From Coprinellus micaceus (lineage: Eukaryota; Basidiomycota; Agaricomycetes; Agaricales; Psathyrellaceae), in the NCBI GenBank assembly GCA_951394405.1, contig OX596339.1:2108001-2172000 (forward strand): DNA of 64,000 bases, written 5' to 3'. Under the pieces are notes generated by a model. It was not told the DNA's origin. It ran no database searches and was given only the letters and a program-made list of their open reading frames with translations. Within the stretch, counting starts at the first letter, position 1, and every line of letters starts with the position of its first letter. Positions 34,409-45,976 of the stretch are shown here, one piece after another. The translations under genes were made by a program, and so were the position numbers.

Positions 34409-35565
34409 TTAAATGGCGTTCAACTCGGCAGTCTCTTCTTCTACCGCTGACAAGAAGTCAAGAATCTGGAAACCAGGGTTAGGATCGGGAGAAGTTGTAG
34501 TTTCGCGGGAGGGCGAATCGGGGAATATGGCCATTTGGGCGATTGCAGTGATAGCAGAACCCATCAGAAATCGTTCTTCCAAGACGTTTGTAGGAGGCGC
34601 TTACGACTTTGTGACGCCTGTCCCCCAGTTTCTGGCCAGGAGCCGTCTTGAGGCGCCCTCGAATATGCACAAGTTTGTCATGAAAGTGCTGGATGGCCGA
34701 ATCTTGCTGATTGGGGTCATCGGCAGGCGTGTGCAATGGTCTGTCAAAACGACGATGTGGGCAGGGAAGGGAAGTCGTAAAGAAAGGTTAGCTTTGGACC
34801 CTATACAGAACGCGGGGCCGCATACCGGTTCGTAGTGCTGGAAAATGCTGCACAACGCAGGATACCTATTGGATCGAGTTCGTCAATACACACAAAGTCT
34901 CGACGGTACCGGTCCTGGCCTGCGAGGCTAGTGCGGCGGGAGATAGGGGAGTCGGAGTATCACGCACCGAACGCCCCAATGGCGTCCAATCGGTCAGCGT
35001 CCTGGACACAGTGCAGTTCAAGGCAGGTATCATGCCATTCGGACCACAGGCCCTGTTGTCTGAGGCGCTTTTCGGTCGACCAAGAAACGTTTTCTGTGAC
35101 TGTGGTTATGAGCCTGCCCCTGCCGTCCTTCACAAGATCGACGCCTCCTCTAGCCGCCACCTCCTGGAAAAAGGGAAGGAAGAACGCGTAGGGATCGGAT
35201 GCCTGCTCTTCTGAGACGTATTTCTTATCGAGAACGTCGTGCAGTAAGGCGGCTGTGGCTTGATTCGAGCTTACTGAACGCGATGATATCGTAAAAAGGA
35301 CGCACCTATCTCCACGACAAGGAGATCGACCTTCGAGGTGTGAGCCTTGGCGAGGGACAGGGCCGTTTTTCGAACGCGATTCACTTCGATTTGGGAAAGA
35401 CCATGTCAGCAACGCCGTCGTCGCGATAAGCAGAGTCCTGGGATGTGTACCATGGTAGGCGTCGTGCGAAGGGTCATATCTCGCCATCGTTTCGACCATG
35501 AGCTTCCCGGTAGCATCGATCGTAATTTGCTCCTGTGGGGAAGGGTACATTTCTGAGGGAGACAT
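34409..35565 (-). CDS. HD-domain phosphohydrolase
   Basis: The start chosen is MSPSEMYPSPQEQITIDATG at 35565; the open frame extends upstream, but this Met begins the conserved part. Exons give DPSHDAYHVNRVRKTALSLA, VDLLVVEI, LLHDVLDKKYVSEEQ, CVQDADRLDAIGAFG, ILRCAAFSSTTNR, PLHTPADDPNQQDS and IRGRLKTAPGQKLGDRRHKV. The last exon reads ILDFLSAVEEETAELNAI with TAA at 34409. The metal ligands H...HD...D of the HD superfamily are all present (His of DAYH, LLHD, DADRLDAIG). It is about 220 residues, like bacterial YedJ-type HD proteins and their fungal relatives. The substrate, probably a nucleotide or phosphoester, is unknown. It is divergent from the ZIP gene with 223 bp between starts. Confidence 0.85.
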
Positions 35566-35788
35566 GAGGGCGAAGCAGGGAGTGTGACGCGATGCGGAGT
35601 TCGAGTCATGCTGGTCAGCGTGGACAACGGCGAAGAGCTGACATACGAGGTCGCGGTTGCGGGGATGCCGGGGAGGGTGTCGAGAATGCGGAAGGTGTTT
35701 CCCACTCTCCGTCATCATTGTATGATCGCCGTCATCGCGCTCAACAGCGAACGAGCCTCTCCCCTGACCATCGCGGAGGGCGACCAAG

Positions 35789-37897
35789 ATGTTCTCTGCA
35801 CGTCGCATTCTCCTGGGCCTAGCACTTCTGCTTGCAATCTATACCTCTGAGGTCCTCGGGAAAGAAGCCAGCAGTGGGAAGCCGGAATCAATCCTCTCGG
35901 TTTATGTGAGTGTTCCGCCTAGCATCCGTTCATCTTCTTTTGCTTCTCAATATGAGTGCTGATACCCGTGCGCTCTGCGATAGGAACCCGAGATACAGGA
36001 ATGTCCACCGATACAGAGCCTGAGTGCCCTCAAAGTCGCATTGGAGGATGAGGAGTCTCCCGTCATGCGGAGGGTGTTCGCCGTTTTGTTCCCCTTTGGC
36101 CCTGCGTGGAATTCTGTGCTGGCCACTTTCTATATCAGCTCGTGAGCCGCCATCCCCCTTGCTGCGGAAACGGGAATGTTGCTGCTAATATAAGGCGTGA
36201 CCCGACCCAGAGTTCCGAATTTCATACTGGCGTTTATTCCCGCCCAGGTCAACGCTAACACGTTGAACACGATGACTGCGTTCGCGGTATGTTGCCTTCT
36301 AGCTGCGCTACAAACGTGTCGAGGGTATCGTGGTGCTTATCAACGAATGTTTCTTCACCTTCACCTTCGAAGACCGGCGGACTTCTCTCCGACGTGTTCC
36401 TTCACCTCATTCCGCACGCCTTCATGGGTGAGAGCCAAGCGCCCGGTGTCCACTTCTTGATTGTGGAAGAGAAGAGGAACATCTTGATAGGGTGAGCTCC
36501 CGGATTCCGTCGTCCCACCCAGGAGTAAACTCACTCCTTTGTTTTGTAGGCTCGCAATTTTTGTTGGCTTTGCTTCCTTCTTTTTTATGGAGAAGACACT
36601 TCGGGTGCTAAGTGGCGACGAAGAGGAGGGGGGGCACTCCCACTCCCACTCAATCCCTCACAAAGACCCCGAACCTACTTCGGTGACTTCTGGGATTGAG
36701 AAGTCTTCCTCCCAAAACGGTCTCAAGCAGAGGCGTGAAGATAAGGCAGAGACTCATGATCACGATGCCGAGCCCGAGAAGCCATCCCAAGGCCCTTCAA
36801 AGCTTTCGGCTTATTTGAACCTCTTTGGCGACTTTGTTCACAACATGTAGGCTCCTTTCACTTGTTCTCAACGGGATCAGCAGCTGATCACCGCCCTCTC
36901 TCTCAGCACCGATGGTCTCGCGTATGTTCCAACTTCCAGAATCACCATCCATCAAGCCACCTAATGTACCTTTATCTCCCTTCTCAGGATGGCAGCTTCT
37001 TTCTATGCCTCGCCCGCGATTGGTGCGACTACTACTCTAGCATGTTTCGCGCACGAAATCCCGCATGAAATCGCAGACTACTCTATTCTCGTCCGTAGTG
37101 GTTTCACCAAACGGCAGGCGATGCAGTCCCAATTCATAACGGCGATTGGAGCCTTCGTACGTGTTCTGTGGGTTTCCATTTGGTGCTCGCTGATTTTGAC
37201 GCGTGGCATCGATTTTTGCAGGTTGGGTACGAACGTTTGACTTTGTCGATCAGTAGTATGTCAGGGCTGATGGGTTCTTTCCATCCAATAGGACTTTCAT
37301 TGGCATTGCCGTGCACAACGCAGCCGCCACTGGCGCGGAAGAGCCCATGGTCGATCTCGCGGCTGGGGTGCGACAAGACGCCACTGGACTTCTCGGAACG
37401 ACTGCCCAGCTGGCTGATCTCGTGAGCGCCTTGAAACTTGTTGCATGGCGTTGGAATGAGCTCACGTCTATTGTCCTTCGCACTAGGTAATCCCATTCGT
37501 TGCCGGAGGATTTTTGTACATCGGGGCCGTCGCCGTTTTGCCAACGTACGTTTGCAATTTCCCACTCAATGAAGCTTGTCATGAGGCCCATCGGATATTT
37601 CTACGTCGAAGAAGCCTCATGACAAGGCTTATCGGCCTATAAACGCTCCAACGTTCGCTCACCATTGCGATTTCTCGACAGATTACTGTCCGAAAGCAAG
37701 GGCGCGAAACAAGCGATGCGAGAGGTATGTGGATACCCTGCGATCAGGTGAAAAGGGATGATCTGACGTAGCTCTCCAGTTTGCGGCCATGGGTTTCGGA
37801 GTGATGTGCATGTTTGCGGTTGCGTAAGTCGTCCTTGCTTCTAGCCTTGGAATGCTTGTTCGCTGACACTGGGTCGTTCTGCAGGTGGAACGAGTAG
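35789..37897 (+). CDS. YKE4: ZIP zinc transporter, LIV-1/KE4 (Yke4) type
   Basis: The protein opens with a signal/anchor (MFSARRILLGLALLLAIYTS, then EVLG). Membrane segments follow from about 36210 on: TFYISSVPNFILAFIPA, TGGLLSDVFLHLIPHAF, GLAIFVGFASFFFMEKTL. A cytosolic His-rich loop (GGHSHSHS, HDHD) precedes FGDFVHNITDGLAMAASFYA and CFAHEIPHEIADYSILVRSG, the metal-binding helices IV and V. The end is AVAVLPTLLSE, MREFAAMGFGVMCMFAVAWN. This motif pair defines the LIV-1 subfamily; yeast Yke4 and human ZIP7 move zinc across the ER/Golgi membrane. Exon 36907-36921 is only 15 nt and codes for most of the I-T-D-G-L-A part of the metal site. Confidence 0.92.
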
Positions 37898-38743
37898 ATG
37901 CTGTAGCGGTTTGGTTTACAGTACAGCAGAGTATACCCCCTCCAAATCAACGCTGTATCTCGGATCTCCTCGACGCTGTTAACCCCATTGCGTACCTTCA
38001 ACCGCGAAGCCGCTGGACTTGACTGCATCGACGTCGAAATGACAAGGTTCTCGCACCCAATACTGTGGCTTGAATTACAAGGTCGAGCTGACGAGCGGTG
38101 GAGGGCCCAGAAGAGCCTGATAGAGCTAGGAGTGGCGACTGGCCAGAGTGCGGGTGCGAGAGAATGCGTCGCGAAGAGGACGAGGGCATGGTCCTGAGGA
38201 GATTCAAGGGCAGCCGGAGCAGTGCCGGCGGATGAGCGACCGGATGAGGCAGGAGCCGGAACATTCTCGGGAGGGTGGGAGCCGGAACGGAGGAAGCCGA
38301 TAAACGTGCGTGGGTTGGAATTGGTTCGCCGATTATGGACTCGCAACGTAATAATTTTGAGCTGGCTTTCCCTCCTTACCTCCTGAACTCGTCCTCCCCA
38401 CCGACTATCCTATTCCTATTAATTCCGCTGCAACCGTCTACCACTGTCCTCGCAAGAGCCACAGTCTAGGTCCGATCACTCCCTCTCCTCCTATAAAACT
38501 CCATTTCACACCACCGCAATTCACAACACCACCGCCGCGCTAATCCACCGGCCCTCCCCCCTCGGCGCCCACTGCTCTTCATTTCCTGCCTTTCGACATC
38601 TCGTTCTCTGCCGTCATCCCCCTTCTCGTCACACCATCGACAGCTCATCGCGACGCTTACCTGGTCAACGAGCAACTCGGGAATACGTGGATCACTCCAG
38701 CTTTCTCTCCATCACCACTCTCTGAGCATCTATTACATCAACT
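37898..38743. other. Intergenic region between ZIP and Nudix genes
   Basis: A 201-residue minus-strand frame (37744-38346) overlaps the end of the ZIP gene and shows no domain; I regard it as chance. A pyrimidine-rich stretch and a TATA box at 38492 lie before the Nudix gene. Confidence 0.45.
38492..38498 (+). promoter_or_regulatory. Possible TATA box of the Nudix gene
   Basis: TATAAAA in sense orientation, 252 nt before the ATG. The distance would mean a leader of over 200 nt or a 5' UTR intron, so it is tentative. Confidence 0.35.
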
Positions 38744-39365
38744 ATGGGCACCAAGGGTCGTGCTGTGCCTCGTGTCGTGTGCTGCGCTATCCCTATCGCG
38801 AGGGCGAATGGAAAAGTCTTGGTCGTCACGAGTCGCAAGCGGCCAGACAATTGGGTCTGTAAGTAGACCTTTCCTTCCAGTTTGCTCAGAGATGGCTTGG
38901 CCATACCACCACTCTGATCGTTGTGCAATGACACCGAAGCTAACTTTTTCTCTTCTCTACCACAGTGCCTAAAGGTGGTTGGGAGCCGTCGGATGTGCAA
39001 TTGGAGGCTGCAGCCTCACGCGAGGCGTTGGAAGAAGGTCCTACCCTTTGTCCCTCTCTCCGTCTCCTCAACTCCTGACCCCCTCTTCCATTGCTTTCTT
39101 CCCCGCGTGTTTGGATGCAACCGTTCCATCACATACAGCGGGCGTACGTGGCACCATCACCCGATACGTGACGACAATACCCTCCCCCGCTACGACATAC
39201 CACTTCTACGAACTCGACGTCTCGACACTCGACGCCGACTGGCTTGAACGTCACGAACGGAAACGGGAGTGGGTCGATTACCACGAAGCCGTGCGAAGAT
39301 TAGAGTGGAAAACAGAACTGGCTCAAGGCCTGCGTTCGTCCTCGCTAGCCTCCTTGGCGCGCTAG
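38744..39365 (+). CDS. Nudix hydrolase, diphosphoinositol-polyphosphate phosphohydrolase type
   Basis: Three exons encode about 150 residues: MGTKGRAVPRVVCCAIPIAR, KVLVVTSRKRPDNWVLPKGG, then the Nudix box GGWEPSDVQLEAAASREAL followed by E-E-A-G-V. The catalytic REALEEAG glutamates are present. The last exon adds GTITRYVTTIPSPATTYHFY and WVDYHEAVRRLEWKTELAQG. The PDNWVLPKGGWE context is that of yeast Aps1/Ddp1 and mammalian DIPP enzymes, which remove phosphate from diphosphoinositol polyphosphates and dinucleoside polyphosphates and also act on polyphosphate. Size and motif order fit the family. Confidence 0.9.
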
Positions 39366-42300
39366 CCGTTGCAGGGCCGCCCCTAGCCATGCATGACCCA
39401 TAGAGCAGACCACCACCGCATCAACGCCACGTACAACCTTGACACTCCAGGAGTTTCACGGCAGCAATATGTCAACCCGGTTTACGAACAGCTGTCTGCC
39501 AGGATGTTCTCCACCTAGAATCCTGGCTTTCACGCTCCCTCATGAATGCAGTACTCTACGACGATCACATATTCTCATACCCCAATCATCTATAAGCGCC
39601 ACGCAGCATCGAGGAGGCCTCTCTTCCGGGAAAGGCTTGCACCTCCGTTAAAACACACCCTGCAGGACGCTTTCCACCACTTGGTCTTCAGATTCGACGC
39701 TCGCCCTTTTCTTGCGCCTGCACCCTAGATCCCTTTCTCTGGGCATACTTCACTGATGTCCTATATTTTTACATGTAGTTTTATAATACCAAACCCCCGT
39801 TGTGACATGCGTTCACATCCCCCGCTTATCTTTCCGCCTTTTGCATCCTGCAGGATGTTCCCCTCAAACGTTGCCTCTTTCACCCCGTTTCGACTGACTC
39901 GTTCCTGAGCATTGTACAGCGGCTAACAAAAAGCTTCTGCCTGGAGGCTGGGTTCCCCTGACTTGCCTGTCGAACACGATTCGAAGTTCCGGTGCGCCCC
40001 ATCCATTCCACCTTCCTGACCCTCTGCCCTCCAATCCCGTATTGTCAATGCAGCCCCCGAGTTTCACGCTGGCGGGCGGCCTTTGTAGTGTCGAATCGGG
40101 GACGGCGGACCAGTGCTTGGGACGTCGGCCTGGTCCTTGCTGGACCCCCGAATGCTGACGTCATTGAGTCTCACGGTAACCGCCTTGCTTCGGGTTCGCC
40201 CGAACCTCCACAACCCCATGTGGAGGCAATGATGGCTGTAGGCGCTTATGGCGGCATCCTTTGCGAGCACGTCGGGGTAAGTTCTTCGCGTATCTTCATG
40301 GAGCTTTAATTCATCCACCTTAATCTCACCAGAAATTTCTGGGAAACGGCGTTCCGTGTACACCTCATTAACTGCGAGGTCCGTTTATGACTGTATAGAA
40401 CTGTGAACGTCTAGAGCCCCATCGAGCGGCGAGAACGGAGGGGATAAGGCCGAGCGCTTATATCTTGTCCATACAACTGAGGGCTCCCTCCCCCTTAACT
40501 CTGTCAGCGGGAAATTTTCACCTTCGGTGGGTGCGGGATCGGGAAGAGTGAGCCCCCGAGGGTTGTGAGTGGTGATGACTATTGCACATTCCTCTCCATG
40601 AGGCATGCAATTCATTCATTCGCGACCTTTGAAAAATTGCGCGCCACGTAAGTGAAGGAACATGTGTTTTGGTTACGACGGAGAGGTTGAGGTTACAGTT
40701 TGTCCAGCCCGTCTCGGGATCCTACACGTCACCGTGTTCAGGGTCGAGGACGTTTGTGGCAGTTTCCCGCAAAGGGTTTTTGGCTCGGTCGGCAGAACTT
40801 GGCACGCTTGACTCTTGGTGAGTCTCCCCTCCGCGTGTAGGCCATACGATGACGTCTCCGCATTTAATTTCACAGGCTTTCGGCTTTTTGCGCAGTCAAG
40901 CATTTCTCAAGGACATTAGTGTGTACCGCTCTCCATCCTCAGCGTGTGCCTTTCCACAAGGCCTCCTGCTCATATGTCTCAAGCCCTCCGGCGCTTGAAG
41001 TTCCGAATCCAGGCGCTACCCACCCACAACGGCGATGACCCCACTCGAAGCGGAGTTGCTGTGGTGAGTCCTCGGTCGTTTGTGTGTCGATCGCCAGCAG
41101 ACTTGCGAGTTCGCCGTTCGTGGCACGCCCTTTACTACGGCCCCTGTTGACTAGGTTGGTTACAGGGACCCCACAGCAGCTGTGCATCCAGACCGAGGTC
41201 GTCGGCTAATTCAGACAGGTATCCCCCGCAAATTGGTCGAACGCGACCATTGGACACTCCCTGACGCCACTACCGCCTGGCTTCTCCGGGCATTGGCCCA
41301 AGTCCACACCCGCCACGACCCCTTCTGCCAGTCCTAAATTGGCCGGGTGGGGTCTTCGGGCGAATCATTTGACCTCCCGATTGCTCATGAAGGCCTCACC
41401 CATGAAAGAACTTCTGTGCTCGGGTTCACTGAGGTGTGTATTCTGTCCTATCTTCTCCCCACCTCCAATAAATTAAAAATGGTCCTTCCGGACAGCGTTA
41501 CCTTCACATTCGACTTCTCAAGTTGACCGCGCCACGTTGCTGTCAATGCCTTTGACATGTCTTTGAATGGCTGTTATTAGCACTTTCAGGCTCATAGCAA
41601 GCGAATTATGGCAAGCTCAATGCGCAATCTCAGGCTCGCAGCCCACGACTCGGGGTTCCCGTTCCGAAAGTCGGTACGGCCCTGCCTGTTTCCTGGTATC
41701 TGTGAACCCATCATGCCCATCGTGTCTCGGTGGCCGACTCATCGATTGGAATGCCGTAACACACACCCGAAGATGACCCCCGAGGTTGGACAGCTCTTTC
41801 ACAGGACATCACACAACTGATGTCTTTCTCTGAATAGGGATCCTTGGAAATGATAGGCTCGAGGCTTAATAGCCGTTAGGCCTTTCGAAGTAAGGAAGTC
41901 ACCGGCACCGCCCAACGTTCGCCTTTCTCGACGGATTGCCATCGCACTCGGAGGCGAAGGTAAGACGATGATCGTCGTGCGACAGTGTGCAGCCCATTAC
42001 TTCTCATCCTCTACTGCCGAAAATCCGTCTATTCCCATCAGGTGTGTTTATCCTGCAACACGAGGCTATTCCCCAATTCCATGTCTAATTTTTCTGCCCT
42101 GACGATTACATGGATCCGAGATCCATTTGCTTTAGCGCCATTCAATGGCCCGCCGTATTCTGCCGCAATGCCACCTCTTGGACGGTCCTCTGAGACCTCC
42201 AGCGGGTTCAACGGGTTCAATAGACGATAACCAAGAACATCAGGTGCCTCGATTCGTCGGCGTTCTCGACTACTCTGGCGATGTCTGTCAGCTCTTCTCT

Positions 42301-43346
42301 GTCTGTCTGTCTCTCATCTTCACCGACAGGTCCGGCATATGGCAAAGGTCGGATCTTGAAGAGATCACTGTCTTCTCGTGCTCCGACTCCTTGCAAACAG
42401 CCACACTTCTTGAGAGCAACGAGATAAAAAGGCGTTCGGACCGCAAGATGTGAAGATATGTACGACCTCCACAATCAATAGGTATGACCTCACTGTCTAT
42501 GACTTCATTGTACGTTAACCCACCCAGTCTAGAGCTATCTCTGGTGTTACAAGCTCCTACGATGTGAACGATAGGAGCATACAGAAAAGCTGTGGCGGCG
42601 GGCGCTTGTAAAACGGGATACAAGTGATCTGTGCCCTCAGTACATAGCATGTGATCGGCGAATTCTTCGAGCGCATGACCTCTAGACGCGGTCTCAGTGA
42701 GCTACCTCAGGCTCCTGGAGCTCAAATGCGCGTTTGACTCCGTCCAGTAGACACGACCGCTGATATAGCACTTGTGATAGATGCCGACCTACATTCTCAA
42801 TCACGAACCCAGACAGCACCTTGAGGTGTTTGACAGAAAACCCGGGCCTATCATCGCTTTCTCTCTGTGCCAGGGAAGGTGTTTCGCTCTCCTCCGCCTC
42901 AGGATCTGACCAAGCAACACATTGAAGTATTTATGGATAGTTTCAATCCTCGTCAATCGGCCGAATCCTTGGGATAACCAGCGAGGCGATCAACAACCTA
43001 TGCAGGATCGAGGAAGATCTCGCACAAGGGGCGTCTATGTGATACGCCTCGCAGCCGCAACCGCTTTCCTCTTTTTTAGCCGTATGATGTTCCGGTGTGT
43101 CAACTCAAAAAGGGGCCTACTTCTGGACATAAGATTTGTTGTCACGATATGGCTGTTTGGGCTGAAATCGCTGGGTTCCGAAAGTAGCTCAGATTCTGAG
43201 GCTTTACCAAGCGTCCGAACCCAAGCACGTTGACAACAAACCTTATGCAGTATATGTACGCGCTTCTGGAGGTCTTTAGTGTCGTCGGCTCACTACTCCG
43301 TCCGTAAGCACAGAGTCACAAAGGCACGGCCACTCGCTGCGCGCTT

Positions 43347-44171
43347 CATTCTCCGTTTCATCCGGGCTATTCTCATAGAAGTCTTCGTGGAGAAGGAGGG
43401 AGTTCCGCCCCCAAGATGCTTCTAATAATCACACGGGATCCAACTGAAGGCCAGTCCTTTCTCCCTTGCTGCGGCATTGGGAGTAGGCACTGCACAACGG
43501 GCAGCCTAACAAGGTCTAATGCTCCATTAAGAATGAGAAAGACTTCGGAGTGCATTGTCCCGGGTTAGTGGGGCGCGAAATTAGGTAGCTTCGAAGTCGG
43601 ACACGAGGGTCTTTCTGGACATACAGAGGCTTGGTTATTCACATCCATGGCCGAGAAAGATGGGGAGCACCCCGAATCGTGCACCTCTACCACCAACCTC
43701 ACCCTTATTTCAAAGCATTGGTTTTGAGTGGCCGACCCCAAATTTCGTACCATAGCTGACCAAACTTGTGGGTACACATTGCAAAAACTCTCTTGTCGAG
43801 GGACCAAGCATCCATTCTCGGAACCTGATCTTCGGCGAATCTGTGTAGAAGACAAATGGGTCAGATTCGACGGAAGCAATTCCAGAACTCCGGCTGTGAC
43901 CACCGTGTGGCAGTAGTAGCCGCGGTCCTCCATTCAGTGCGAGAGCCAGTCTCGTCGCACGATCCCCTCGATTTAGCCACGATTCGGATAACAGAAGCCA
44001 CCCGAAAGGCCCAGAGACTAAGGTACGCGTTCCGTGTGTTCAAATACCCTCTAATTCACATTATTTCTCGCTTAGTATATAAGCCGATTGAAAGATGGAG
44101 TCTCCTCGTTCCGTCTGGAGTCTCCCCTCCAATACCACCTGGCTTCCTCTGAAAGCTCCTCACTACATTCC
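43347..44171. promoter_or_regulatory. Four CATTCY (TEA consensus site) matches upstream of the TEA gene
   Basis: CATTCT at 43347-43352, its reverse complement AGAATG at 43530-43535, CATTCT at 43813-43818 and CATTCC at 44166-44171. The sequence CATTCY is the known binding site of fungal TEA/ATTS proteins (Tec1, AbaA). About one match per kilobase is expected by chance on both strands, so four in 0.85 kb is suggestive only. Confidence 0.35.
44076..44083 (+). promoter_or_regulatory. TATA box of the TEA transcription factor gene
   Basis: TATATAAG in sense orientation 119 nt before the ATG at 44195, followed by a pyrimidine-rich leader. Confidence 0.55.
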
Positions 44172-44194
44172 TCACTCTATCCCTCATCTACCTA

Positions 44195-45976
44195 ATGTCC
44201 TCGCCTGGCAATTGGTTTCCCGCCGTCCCGACCGGTGCTTCCAGTGCGGCTGAGGGTCAGCAAATGACGTTTACTACCACCCTCTCTACGGTCGAGGACC
44301 TCTCCTACACCCCATCCGAGGAGCAGAAGTCCCGTGACCTTGCACAGATCAAAGCTACTGGTCGTCGAAGCTGGAAGACCCTGAAAGGCAAGGCTGAAGC
44401 CGTGTGGGGGCCCGAGCTGTGAGCTACCAACCATGTGTCCGTTAATAATCCAAGTTAATCCCGAAATTATAGTGAAGCTGTTTTGATTGAAGGTAGATGA
44501 TCAACCCATATTCTCCGTCGATGAAACAGACATTAACTTCATCTTCGTTATAGCCCTCGAACAGTACCAGTTCACCGATGACCACAAGCCGCAGACCAGC
44601 AAGCACGGGATTCGCTTCCCGTACCGAAACCGATTCATCTCCCAGTATATCTACGAGAAGACTGGGAAGCCACGAACCCACAAGCAGGTAGGCTCCCGCC
44701 TGCAGCAGCTGCGCGATACGTGCGAAGATAGCAGAAGTATGTCTGCTCTGTTCTCCCTCTCATGGCCCTTACTGATGTTTCCGACCTTCTTTCCCAGTTC
44801 TTGCCCTCATTTCTCGAGGGTCCTGCGAGGACCTCGAGGACGAGTGCAAGCAAGAACCGGAACAGACGCCGCCGCCTAGCAAGACACGCAAGGCGTCCGG
44901 GTCACCCATGGAGGCCGACGCCGAGTCGCAAGGTCGACGACAGGTCGTCGTCTACACCCAGATCACCGCCCAACTCACCCCCCCACCCTATCGCACTCCG
45001 AGACTGCAGTTCATCGACAACGAACTCGGCAATCCTGTCATCCTCCAGCTTTGCCCTCTGCCATACCCCCATTCCATTCCTGGCCAGTCACCTGCATCCT
45101 TATCCATGTTCTCCAACGCCATCCAGTTCTTCTCCACCTGGGGGTTGAACCAAGAAACCAAATTCACCATATATGATGGGGACCAAGTGGTGAGGGAGGA
45201 GAAGGAGAGCCTCAGACTGAGAGCTGGGCCAGGCGAGACTGGTAAAGGTTGGGTCTACGAGTGCGATATTGCCGGGGCGTCGTGGCGAGCGATATGCGAG
45301 TCCAAGGGTATGTCGGGCCTCATCGATGACCTGCCTCCCGTTACGAAACTTACAGTTCTAATATCTACTCCCGGCAGATCCCAACCGTATCACAATTCTC
45401 CAGACCCTGAACCCCAGTGCTACCATGTCGGCACAAACCAGCGCCGCCATCGGTAGCAAGGTTTCGATTGTGTACCACTTCGAAGTCGATTCCCAGTTCG
45501 CCACCGCTGTCAATCCCCGCCATGTGGCCCCTGTCTCCGGTATGGCAGGCTACGGACAGATGTCAGGATCGTCGGCTGGTGGTTCGCACCATTCTACCTA
45601 TCCTGACCCCTCGAACCCGGGTGCCTCACAGTCGACGTGGCCGTCGACATCAACAGGATACCAGGGTCGAGATACTGCATACGATGCTGGTTTTGCCTCC
45701 CACCCCCAGCTCATGCATTCACAGTCGTACCCTCCCAGCATGGGTTACCAGGGCCAGCACTACGTGCTTACCCCGCAACGCATTGGGAGGAGCCATTCGG
45801 GTAGCAGCTCCCTTGGCCAGTCCGACTACGATTTAGGGACCCCCAATGCGAATTCGCCTTACTACTCCGAGCCCAGAGCAGCTCAGCACTGGGCAGGTAT
45901 GTCTGGTAGCGAGCCTTCTCTCGCGCCCATGGATAGGATGGACTCCTCGGCCTACGGGGTCCACTACTCCTACTAA
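44195..45976 (+). CDS. TEA/ATTS-domain transcription factor (AbaA/Tec1 family)
   Basis: Five exons: 44195-44418, 44473-44492 (20 nt), 44554-44736, 44798-45307 and 45378-45976. The DNA-binding TEA domain runs across the first three: GRRSWKTLKGKAEAVWGPEL, EAVLIEALEQYQFTD, RFPYRNRFISQYIYEKTGKP, RTHKQVGSRLQQLRDTC. The rest has an Asp/Glu-rich, Pro-rich linker and a middle region (QLTPPPYRTPRLQFID, NAIQFFSTWGLNQETKFTIY, WVYECDIAGASWRAICESKD, KVSIVYHFEVDSQFATAVN) like the conserved C-terminal part of AbaA-type proteins. The tail is rich in Ser, Gly, Gln and Tyr. Family members switch on conidiation or filamentous growth programmes in the nucleus. A developmental role here is inferred. Long non-coding flanks fit a tightly controlled regulator. 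Confidence 0.93.

Larger units (their letters stand above)
39366..44194. other. Gene-poor region upstream of the TEA gene, 4.8 kb
   Basis: The largest gap in the window. Frames are short and broken, with no transposase, reverse transcriptase or long repeats visible. One segment around 41210-41440 reads like eroded coding sequence (PRKLVERDHWTLPDATTAWL, later FDLPIAHEGLTHERTS), but I cannot assign it. The last kilobase contains four TEA-site-like CATTCY motifs and a TATA box. Confidence 0.5.

Noticed and set aside
37744..38346. Minus-strand open frame of 200 codons.
   Set aside because: Overlaps the ZIP gene's last exons and intron, no known motif, composition typical of a shadow frame.
39366..44194. 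Transposon or retroelement in the gene-poor stretch.
   Set aside because: No reverse transcriptase, integrase, transposase, terminal repeats or target-site duplications were seen.
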